Assembly: GCA_023248175.1 (NCBI GenBank)
Contig: JAHFFC010000049.1
Coordinates: 1-6,857, forward strand
Direction: 5' to 3'
Length of the DNA stretch: 6,857 nucleotides
Source: Candidatus Omnitrophota bacterium
Lineage (GTDB): Bacteria > Omnitrophota > Gorgyraeia > JACOVV01
The notes beneath the pieces are model-generated. The model was given only the letters and a program-made list of their open reading frames with translations, searched no databases and was not told where the DNA came from. Below, in pieces: positions 1-5,631 of the stretch (positions are counted from its first letter, which is position 1; each line of letters begins with the position of its first letter). The position numbers were made by a program, and so were the translations under genes.

Positions 1-1
1 T

Positions 2-457
2 GGATTTCGCCTCGGCCACCGTTATCCAGGACGGATGCGTGTGGTAAAAGACATCTTTGTCGGACACTACCACCGGGAAAAACTTTGGCCCTATTTGGGG
101 AGGCAGTATTTACTCTCAAGAGGGCGTGTTTGGCTGGTAGGAACCCACAATCGTGCCAAGACTTACGCGGCAAAAACAGCGCTCATCCAGATTCCAGTTC
201 CTCTTCTGATGGGTTTTGTTGTGATGACTGCTGGAATAGTACCACGATCCGTGTTCGTTCTCTTGGAATTGGGATTAACCGGGCTCTTTGCCGCGTGCAA
301 TTGGAAATTTCTCCAGTCCATCCCAGCGACTGAACCCTTCGGATTTCGGCTTTATGCTCTGGGGATGCAGTGGATTCGCAATATAGTTTTCTCAGCCGGT
401 ATTTTTGTTGGATTGATTGATCGAGTTCGAGGGAAAACGCCCCTCTATCGGAACTGA
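2..457 (+). CDS. Family 2 glycosyltransferase, C-terminal fragment with membrane helices
   Basis: This is the 3' end of a gene whose start lies before the window; the frame is open from base 2 (151 residues visible). An internal ATG at 35 exists, but the residues before it (GFRLGHRYPGR) fit the same domain, so I read it as partial. The opening part resembles the end of a GT-A glycosyltransferase domain: a 'GFRL' element as in the region after the catalytic acid, then a hydrophobic strand ending in a histidine (IFVGHYH), then an arginine-rich helix (RQYLLSRGR). Two to three membrane segments follow, at about visible residues 60-80, 83-104 and 122-139, with basic residues after the last one. 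Family 2 enzymes of polysaccharide loci often have such a C-terminal anchor and transfer sugars at the cytoplasmic face of the inner membrane. The DxD motif and donor site are outside the window, so sugar specificity cannot be judged. A promoter for the next gene overlaps its stop codon. Confidence 0.7.
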   Translation, partial: GFRLGHRYPGRMRVVKDIFVGHYHREKLWPYLGRQYLLSRGRVWLVGTHNRAKTYAAKTALIQIPVPLLMGFVVMTAGIVPRSVFVLLELGLTGLFAACNWKFLQSIPATEPFGFRLYALGMQWIRNIVFSAGIFVGLIDRVRGKTPLYRN

Positions 458-482
458 CACCTTTGACGAGGATGTGTAAAAT
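454..482 (+). promoter_or_regulatory. Putative sigma70-type promoter for the GNAT-deacetylase-GT2 block
   Basis: A -35 box CTGACA (454-459, five of six consensus bases) is separated by exactly 17 bases from a -10 box TAAAAT (477-482, five of six). The expected transcription start is near 489, leaving a 5' leader of about 29 bases before the ATG at 518. The -35 box overlaps the TGA stop of the preceding gene. The match is seen directly; activity is inferred, and the host's sigma factor preferences are unknown. Confidence 0.45.
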
Positions 483-517
483 ACAACTCAAAGTTACCTA
501 TTGCAGGACCTTTAATA

Positions 518-1153
518 ATGATTGTTCCGCTGGGAGAGAAACATATTAATGAAGTGGCTTCTATTTATGCCAGTGAACTTCCTTCAAGTTTGCTGGTCCT
601 CTTAGGGAGGGATTTTCTGGGAAAGTTCTACTACAAACACGTGGCTAAACATCCCCAGTCGGTCAGTTTTGTTTATTTAGTCCATGGGAAAGTAGCAGGG
701 TTTGTTGTAGGAGTCAGAGAAGCGAATAGTTTTTTCAACAGGTTAGTGAAAGCATATTTCGGGGAATTAGTGCTTGTTTTATTCATTGCTGTCTGCAAGA
801 ATCCGTGGCTTTTGGGATCGATCATAAAGGCTGTCGGTTTTATGCTGTCAAAACCCAAAGGATACGAGACAGAAACGGACGACGCAGAGATCATTACCCT
901 TGCCGTGCGGCCTGAATTTCGTACACTGGGGTTCTTTAAGGATCACGGGGTCAAGGTTGCCAATGAACTGATCTCTGTGGTTTTGAATGAATTCAGGAAA
1001 ACAGGGGTTCGAAGGGTAAAGGCCTTTATTGAGAAACCGAATTTCCTGGCCCAGTTTTTCTACAAGAACTTCGGGTTTCGGTACGTCTGTCCGCTGAGGA
1101 TCTACGATATGGAATCCGGTTTATATCTGCTGGAGTTAGCCGGCGCAAAATGA
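518..1153 (+). CDS. GNAT-family N-acyltransferase
   Basis: A 211-residue protein with the outline of a GNAT acyl-CoA-dependent N-acyltransferase. A central strand (SFVYLVHGKVAGFVVG, about 50-65) is followed by a hydrophobic helical insertion (about 74-110). Next comes the acyl-CoA strand-loop-helix of motif A (AEIITLAVRPEFRTLGFF, 123-140), and later the motif B region with a 'FYKNFGF' turn (181-187). The pyrophosphate loop is unusual: the common R/Q-x-x-G-x-G/A pattern is here R135-T-L-G138-F-F, so the second small residue is replaced by Phe. The ATG at 518 follows a modest ribosome binding site (cagga, 504-508). The stop overlaps the next start as ATGA, so the gene is coupled to the deacetylase. 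The likely role is N-acylation of an amino sugar or sugar-linked amine in the cytoplasm; the substrate cannot be read from sequence. The 35% GC of 721-780 is below that of later genes, hinting at mosaic origin. Confidence 0.8.
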   Translation: MIVPLGEKHINEVASIYASELPSSLLVLLGRDFLGKFYYKHVAKHPQSVSFVYLVHGKVAGFVVGVREANSFFNRLVKAYFGELVLVLFIAVCKNPWLLGSIIKAVGFMLSKPKGYETETDDAEIITLAVRPEFRTLGFFKDHGVKVANELISVVLNEFRKTGVRRVKAFIEKPNFLAQFFYKNFGFRYVCPLRIYDMESGLYLLELAGAK

Positions 1154-2166
1154 ACGAACGGCATGGCTGTATCTCAATTGATTGCGATACGATAAGTGAC
1201 TACTTGGTTGCCTATCAAATCCATCCTTTCTCGCAAAAAGGCGATCAGACCTTGGATCCTGTCTACGCGAAGGGGATTCCCCGGTTTCTGGATCTCTTTG
1301 CGGAATTGAACATCAAAGCGACATTTTTCGTGGTTGGCAGAGACCTGACGAATAAGAGCCATCTTAAAATCATCCGGAGGATCGTTGAAGAAGGGCATGA
1401 AATCGCGAATCACACATTAAACCATCGCCCAGATTTTTTGGAACTATCCTCCGCCCAAAAAGAAAAAGAGATCATGTGTACTGACCGGATGGCACGGGAG
1501 CTGCTGGGAGTTAAGATGGTCGGGTTTAGGGGTCCCGGTTATGAAGTGGACGCAGAAACCTTACGGATTTTGAGAGAGAATGGATACCTCTATGATTGTT
1601 CGGTGTTTCCCTCCTTTCTTTTTCCACTCATCAAAATGGCGGTGTGGCTTAAATCGCGAGAGAAAGGCAAGGCAAAGCGTTTTCTGTCCCTGCTGAAAAG
1701 ATTTGGCCCCTGGGCTATGGCACCCCGCCTGCCGTATCGTCCGGCTTTAGACAAAGTATGGCAAAGAGCAGACCATAACGGGCACCATCGAAATGAAGAT
1801 AATGCGAATAAGGAAATTCTGGAAATTCCGATTACTGTTTTACCGATTTTGAATCTCCCTTTTTATGGGACTTTTTTGTTGGTGGCTGGAAAAGGATATA
1901 GCTGGTTTTCACTTTCGCTAGTAAAAAAGATGACACGGATCCTTTGTTTCGAGTATCATGCTGTTGACCTAGTCCACCTTCAGGAGAATGAGGTGGATCC
2001 CCGCTTAACAGTGCATCCGGGACTGACGATACCGCTGGAGAATAAACGAAGTTTTATTCGGGATTGCCTTAGCCAGATGCAGGGACGTTTCCAGCTCCTT
2101 ACGGGAGAAAATCTTGCAAAACGATACCTCCATAATACGGATCTCAGTCATCGTTCCCTGCTTTAA
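1150..2166 (+). CDS. NodB-fold polysaccharide deacetylase, ArnD-like
   Basis: A 338-residue carbohydrate esterase family 4 type protein. Motif 1 is SIDCDT (9-14), giving the D-x-D form (D11, D13) rather than the usual DDG. Motif 2 is H88-x-x-x-H92 in 'EIANHTLNH', the metal histidines. Motif 3 is GFRGPGY (125-131) with the conserved Arg127 and Pro129; 'YDCSVFP' (148-154) matches motif 4, and His289 in 'TVHPGL' is the candidate late catalytic histidine. 'GIPRFLDLF' and 'IKATFF' after motif 1, and 'EIPITVLP' further on, resemble ArnD, which as I recall carries 'RIDVDT'. No signal peptide or membrane helix is present, so it should act in the cytoplasm on a nucleotide- or lipid-linked sugar rather than on peptidoglycan. 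The segment between motif 4 and the late histidine (about 155-225) is long and basic. Its start overlaps the GNAT stop by four bases, and its last 53 bases also encode the start of the GT2 gene. Deacetylase fold is firm; substrate is inferred. Confidence 0.88.
   Translation: MNERHGCISIDCDTISDYLVAYQIHPFSQKGDQTLDPVYAKGIPRFLDLFAELNIKATFFVVGRDLTNKSHLKIIRRIVEEGHEIANHTLNHRPDFLELSSAQKEKEIMCTDRMARELLGVKMVGFRGPGYEVDAETLRILRENGYLYDCSVFPSFLFPLIKMAVWLKSREKGKAKRFLSLLKRFGPWAMAPRLPYRPALDKVWQRADHNGHHRNEDNANKEILEIPITVLPILNLPFYGTFLLVAGKGYSWFSLSLVKKMTRILCFEYHAVDLVHLQENEVDPRLTVHPGLTIPLENKRSFIRDCLSQMQGRFQLLTGENLAKRYLHNTDLSHRSLL
2103..2107 (+). promoter_or_regulatory. Ribosome binding site supporting a TTG start
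   Basis: GGGAG sits six bases before the TTG at 2114, inside the deacetylase coding sequence. It supports TTG as the GT2 start, because the frame has no ATG or GTG before the conserved ISVIVP strand and the next in-frame Met is residue 103. Confidence 0.6.
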
Positions 2167-2890
2167 CGAGGAAGAGGGGATTGCTCAGCTTTCCACGAAG
2201 TTGAACACGGCTTTTCATCGGCTGAGAGAAAAACAAGCGTACAAAATCGAGCTCGTTTTTGTGGATGACGGGAGCAGCGATTCAACAGCGGCGCTTTTGG
2301 GAGAATTTTTCGACGGTAAGGAGATTCCCGCGAAAATAATCCGGCACGCGACCAATCAGGGGATCGGCGCCGCTCAGCGGACGGCGTTTCAGGCAGTCAC
2401 GGGAGATTACGTGGTGACCATGGATAGCGACTGCACTTATGATCCCATTGAGATTCCAAACATGTTTTCATTAATAGAGAGCGGGGCGGATGTGGTGGTG
2501 GCGTCGCCGTATCATCCGGAAGGAAGGGTATGGAATGTGCCGCGGTACCGTCTCTTCCTGAGTCAAAATCTCTCCCGGATTTATAACTGGGTGCTGGAAG
2601 CCAACCTCTATACCTACACGAGTCTCTTTCGCGTTTATCGAAGAGAGGTGATAGAAAAGGTGTCATTCAGCGCGGATGGATTTCTGTCAACGGCAGAAAT
2701 TCTGGTCAATGCCATTAGCGCCGGATTTAAGATCCAAGAGTATCCCGTGCAATTATGTCTGCGCCGGTATGGGATTTCAAAAATTAAAATAGCACAAGTG
2801 ATCCTGGAACATATCAAATTCATCAGCCGGTTATTATTAGAAAGGACCAATATCCTCAAAAGGAGTTGTTGCTATGGAACCGAAAACTAA
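2114..2890 (+). CDS. GT2 glycosyltransferase, dolichyl-phosphate-mannose-synthase/ArnC-like
   Basis: A 258-residue GT-A fold enzyme starting at TTG. It opens with the nucleotide-binding strand ISVIVPCFNEEEGI (10-23), then the VDDGSSDST loop (50-58). 'NQGIGAAQRTAF' (81-92) is typical of the polyprenyl-phosphate glycosyltransferase branch. The DxD metal motif is 'MDSDCTYDP' (103-111). Later come an acceptor-side segment 'SLFRVYRREV' and a C-terminal 'RRYGISKIKIAQVILEHIKF' amphipathic stretch. Family members transfer a sugar from a nucleotide donor to a polyprenyl phosphate at the cytoplasmic face. Unlike ArnC or GtrB, this protein has no C-terminal transmembrane helices, so membrane contact would be peripheral, as in the soluble DPM1 type. 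Coupling to an ArnD-like deacetylase through a 53-base overlap suggests they act on the same sugar. Dolichol itself is not implied; undecaprenyl phosphate is the expected bacterial carrier. A sugar transferase of another specificity remains possible. Confidence 0.87.
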   Translation: MQNDTSIIRISVIVPCFNEEEGIAQLSTKLNTAFHRLREKQAYKIELVFVDDGSSDSTAALLGEFFDGKEIPAKIIRHATNQGIGAAQRTAFQAVTGDYVVTMDSDCTYDPIEIPNMFSLIESGADVVVASPYHPEGRVWNVPRYRLFLSQNLSRIYNWVLEANLYTYTSLFRVYRREVIEKVSFSADGFLSTAEILVNAISAGFKIQEYPVQLCLRRYGISKIKIAQVILEHIKFISRLLLERTNILKRSCCYGTEN

Positions 2891-2900
2891 CCCATGCTAA
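2858..2900 (+). pseudogene. Strong RBS plus eight-codon ORF, possible remnant start of a lost gene
   Basis: The string aaaaggag (2858-2865) lies eight bases before an ATG at 2874. This opens the frame MEPKTNPC and stops at TAA 2898-2900. The start overlaps the end of the GT2 gene by 17 bases, just the arrangement the other genes in this locus use for coupling. The frame has no continuation: the following codons hit another stop quickly. I read it as either the truncated 5' end of a former operon gene interrupted where the metallo-hydrolase gene arrived, or a short leader peptide. Remnant status is inference. Confidence 0.3.
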
Positions 2901-2914
2901 ACTAAGGAGCATCA

Positions 2915-2943
2915 TTAACAACCATATCTTCTATCTTTATGCT
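2915..2943 (+). promoter_or_regulatory. Possible sigma70-type promoter for the metallo-hydrolase gene
   Basis: TTAACA (2915-2920, five of six -35 bases) and TATGCT (2938-2943, four of six -10 bases) are spaced by exactly 17 bases in an AT-rich gap, 30 bases before the GTG start. The -10 box is weak, and AT-rich sequence yields such matches by chance. It would give the next gene its own transcription start. Confidence 0.28.
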
Positions 2944-2962
2944 TATTTCTTTTCTAGATAAC

Positions 2963-2967
2963 AGGGG
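2963..2967 (+). promoter_or_regulatory. Ribosome binding site supporting a GTG start
   Basis: AGGGG ends six bases before the GTG at 2974. The first in-frame ATG comes only at codon 85, after the metal-binding motif, so GTG is the credible start. Confidence 0.6.
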
Positions 2968-2973
2968 TGGTTC

Positions 2974-4302
2974 GTGACTTCTCTAAATGATCAAATTCTG
3001 GTAGAGTTACTTAATCATGCTTCTATCATTCTAAGATACAAAGACTTCTCCTTACTTTGCGATCCATGGCTAGAGGGTGATATTTATGGAGGAGGATGGG
3101 GACTTCAGTATGAGAACCCTGGGGCGTTCGATCGGGCAGCGACTTGTACGCATTTATGGATATCTCATCCACATACGGACCACTTGCACCTTCCTACGTT
3201 AAAACGCATTGCGGAGAGAAATCCCAAAATGCGTGTGCTGACCAATATCTCCCACAACGCAGACATACAAAGTGTCATTAAAGCGGCTGGTTTTAAAAAT
3301 ATCACCCCGCTCTATGAACGCAAAAAATTAGAGATAAACTCAAGGGTGAGTGTTGTCCGATATCCTTCCGTGAGTATTGACAATATGCTCCTCATTAATG
3401 CAGGCCCCTGGCGGGTATTGAATTACAATGACTGTGATCTTCCACAACAGGCAATCCGTGCTTTAATGAAAAAAATAGGCCCTGTGGATATTTTTCTAGA
3501 TAATTTTAATCATGCCGGCAAATTATTAAAAATTTCATCCGATGATCTGACAAAAAAGAGATTTCAACAAGCTTTCCTTAATGCGATTAACATCGTCGAC
3601 CCTAAGTGGGTTATTCCATTTGCTTCGATCCATTATTACCGTTATGCTGGGGCATTTCATCAGAACAATTCAATGATGACGATTGAGGAAATCGTGAAAT
3701 CAGATCCTCGGTGCGTAGAACTCCATGTGGGAGATACGGTAATTTTTAGCAAAAGCGATAAACCGGTATTGGATCGTCGATCCCCCCCCATTCCCCGTCG
3801 TCTCTTAGAGCCAAAACAATATCATCAACCAATTTCTTGGGAAGAGTTGGTGTCAACCGGTAAAAAATACCGAGATTTTTTACGGTACCACTTCTTTGAC
3901 ATTACCTTTTGTGCGCTCCCGTTACACATCTTAGTTGAGGATCAAAACCGAATTCTTATTTTTGGTCTCTCGAAAGGGGTTTATGAGGCCACTGGGCAGG
4001 ATAAGCTGGTGCACATGGCGGCTCACTCCCAATCGTTGCATTACTGGTTTACCAAACCATTCGGTGTCGATGCACTCTGCATCGGAGCTAATTTCCGGGA
4101 GCTGTCGGAGGACATTCGTCCCATCTATCGGATTACTTTTGCAGGACAATTGATCACCAATGGGGTTTCACCGCGTCAGCTTATGCAGATGTTGATTTAT
4201 CCAAAGAAATGGTCTTTTTTCTTCAATCGTCGGGAGTATATCTTAAGTCTTTTCCAAGGTGGTGGCAGTTACCTGTACGAACAGATTACAAGGAAAGGCT
4301 GA
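2974..4302 (+). CDS. Metallo-beta-lactamase-fold protein, CMP-sialate-hydroxylase-like core without Rieske domain
   Basis: A 442-residue protein. The N-terminal part has 'LNHASIIL' (13-20), then 'LLCDPWLEGDIYGGGW' (27-42), then the metal-binding H65-P-H67-T-D69-H70 of the metallo-beta-lactamase fold. Further candidate ligands are His94 ('NISHN'), His180 in 'LDNFNHAG' (175-182), and 'IPFASIHYY' (214-222). The DPWL...GW signature and the IPFAS strand resemble the non-Rieske part of CMP-N-acetylneuraminate hydroxylase and the UlaG-like proteins found in polysaccharide loci. There is no CxH...CxxH Rieske motif, so hydroxylase activity is not implied. Residues from about 285 to 442 form a second region I do not recognise; the hinge holds a run of eight Cs (3782-3789). 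No signal peptide or membrane helix is evident. The GTG start has a good RBS. The first half is AT-rich (33% GC over 3001-3060, 28% over 3481-3540), unlike the flanking genes. Fold is confident; reaction and substrate are unknown. Confidence 0.8.
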   Translation: MTSLNDQILVELLNHASIILRYKDFSLLCDPWLEGDIYGGGWGLQYENPGAFDRAATCTHLWISHPHTDHLHLPTLKRIAERNPKMRVLTNISHNADIQSVIKAAGFKNITPLYERKKLEINSRVSVVRYPSVSIDNMLLINAGPWRVLNYNDCDLPQQAIRALMKKIGPVDIFLDNFNHAGKLLKISSDDLTKKRFQQAFLNAINIVDPKWVIPFASIHYYRYAGAFHQNNSMMTIEEIVKSDPRCVELHVGDTVIFSKSDKPVLDRRSPPIPRRLLEPKQYHQPISWEELVSTGKKYRDFLRYHFFDITFCALPLHILVEDQNRILIFGLSKGVYEATGQDKLVHMAAHSQSLHYWFTKPFGVDALCIGANFRELSEDIRPIYRITFAGQLITNGVSPRQLMQMLIYPKKWSFFFNRREYILSLFQGGGSYLYEQITRKG

Positions 4303-4357
4303 AGGGATAAGCATCGTTATTGTTATTCCTTACAGGAAGCGTTGGATATTCATTGAG

Positions 4358-4362
4358 AGGAG
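4358..4362 (+). promoter_or_regulatory. Ribosome binding site choosing the ATG at 4369
   Basis: AGGAG lies six bases before ATG 4369, but only three bases before the in-frame GTG at 4366. The ATG is therefore the better start, one codon shorter than the longest open frame. Confidence 0.65.
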
Positions 4363-4368
4363 TCAGTG

Positions 4369-5631
4369 ATGACACAGCAGACAATCAAAGCAAAAACGCA
4401 AAGAATACAGCTTCCATCTGATGGGGATGCCAGTGGGAGAAGTTTTGGCAAGGAAGAGATGGCGTTACTCGAGCAGGTGGTTCGCTCCGGTATTCTGCAC
4501 GCCACCAAGGGAACAATGACCAAGCAATTGGAATTGGAATTCGCGCAGGTCTACAGCGTCGAACATTGCGTGGCTGTCACTTCAGGAACCGCCAGTCTTC
4601 ACACCGCTGTCGCGGCCATTGATCCAGAGCCCGGCGATGAGGTCATTACAACGCCGATCACGGATATGGGAGGAATCGCGGCAATTCTTTCCCAGAACGC
4701 TCTTCCGATCTTCGCGGATGTGGATCCGAAAACATACAATCTTACGGCGGAGACGATTCAGGCAAAGATCACCCCGCGGACCAAAGCCATTATCGTGGTG
4801 CATTTATTCGGCAATCCTTGCGATATGGATCCTATTCTAGAATTAGCGGATAAACATGGCATTCCCGTCATTGAGGATTGTGCGCAAGCTTATTTAACAA
4901 CTTATAAGGGAAAGTTAGTAGGGACGCTTGGCGCTATTGGCTGCTTCAGTTTGCAGCAAACCAAACAGATGACGGCCGGCGAGGGGGGACTGGCGATTAC
5001 CCGTAATGATAGTTTAGCCCGCCGGATGCGGCTGTTCCGCGACAAGGCGTGGGGGTATGGCGATCCAAAACCGGATCATTACTTTTTAGCACTCAATTAC
5101 CGTATGACTGATTTGCAGGGGGCGGTGGCTCTGGCGCAGTTGCGTAAATTAAAGGGAATGGTGGCGGCTCGGCAGAGAACGGCTGGGATGCTCACCGAAA
5201 TGCTCAAAGGCGTTGAAGGACTTAATCCTCCCAGGGTGACACCTGGAGGATCGCACACTTATTGGCGTTATTGTCTTCAGGCGGATGAAGAAATATTGGG
5301 AGTGGACGTCAATCAGTTTGCCTTACTCCTTAAAGAAGAGGGAATCGTTTCGGCTCCGAGGTACATTCAAAAACCGGCGTTTCAATGTGATCTCTTTAAA
5401 GAGAGAAAGACTTATGGCGCCAGCCAATTCCCTTATCGAGGCGTCGCCTCGCGGCAAGGATTGCCTGAAGTTGTTTACGATGAGAAGGATTTTCCAAATA
5501 CGATGAAAGCCCTTTCTCGCGCACTGGTGCTTCCGTGGAATGAGCGGTATACTGAGGAGCATGTGCGCTACATCGCTGAAAACCTGATTGAGACGGCAAA
5601 AGAGTGCCTTAAGAAAAATGGCAAATGCTAA
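4369..5631 (+). CDS. DegT/DnrJ/EryC1/StrS-family sugar aminotransferase (PLP-dependent)
   Basis: A 420-residue aspartate-aminotransferase-fold enzyme that transfers an amino group, usually from glutamate or glutamine, to a keto group on a nucleotide sugar or cyclitol. The phosphate-binding segment is 'VTSGTASLHTA' (70-80). 'FADVDPKTYNLTAETIQAKI' (115-134) and 'HLFGNPCDM' (145-153) are family hallmarks. 'IEDCAQAY' gives Asp170, which contacts the PLP pyridine nitrogen, and Gln173. Lys199 in 'SLQQTKQMTAGEGG' (194-207) is the Schiff-base lysine. Two features differ from the common sugar-transaminase pattern: 'PITDMGGIAAI' (96-106) replaces the usual 'TFxAtaNai' segment, and a C-terminal stretch (335-358, with 'KPAFQ' and 'TYGASQFPYRG') lengthens the protein beyond the usual 360-390 residues. 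Its stop lies inside the next gene, so it is coupled to the dehydrogenase, which could make its keto substrate. Family is firm; the sugar and carbon position are not. Confidence 0.93.
   Translation: MTQQTIKAKTQRIQLPSDGDASGRSFGKEEMALLEQVVRSGILHATKGTMTKQLELEFAQVYSVEHCVAVTSGTASLHTAVAAIDPEPGDEVITTPITDMGGIAAILSQNALPIFADVDPKTYNLTAETIQAKITPRTKAIIVVHLFGNPCDMDPILELADKHGIPVIEDCAQAYLTTYKGKLVGTLGAIGCFSLQQTKQMTAGEGGLAITRNDSLARRMRLFRDKAWGYGDPKPDHYFLALNYRMTDLQGAVALAQLRKLKGMVAARQRTAGMLTEMLKGVEGLNPPRVTPGGSHTYWRYCLQADEEILGVDVNQFALLLKEEGIVSAPRYIQKPAFQCDLFKERKTYGASQFPYRGVASRQGLPEVVYDEKDFPNTMKALSRALVLPWNERYTEEHVRYIAENLIETAKECLKKNGKC

Noticed and set aside
183..491. A 102-codon minus-strand open frame opposite the first gene
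   Set aside because: The plus-strand frame shows membrane helices and a glycosyltransferase-like lead-in; the antisense frame has no domain features.
2914..2961. A 15-codon frame starting with ATT after aaggag (2904-2909)
   Set aside because: ATT is a very rare start, the peptide is tiny and AT-rich, and it overlaps the possible -35 and -10 boxes.
4316..4350. Possible promoter for the aminotransferase block (TTGTTA at 4320-4325 and GATATT at 4345-4350) and a GTTATT tandem repeat (4316-4327)
   Set aside because: Spacing is 19 bases, both boxes match only four of six bases, and the two-copy repeat is too short to mean anything.
4303..4368. Protein-like frames in the gap after the metallo-hydrolase gene, one ending in TGA that overlaps the ATG at 4369
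   Set aside because: The frames are under 25 codons in the gap, have no start with a ribosome binding site, and no recognisable motif; readthrough of the TGA at 4300-4302 is not supported.
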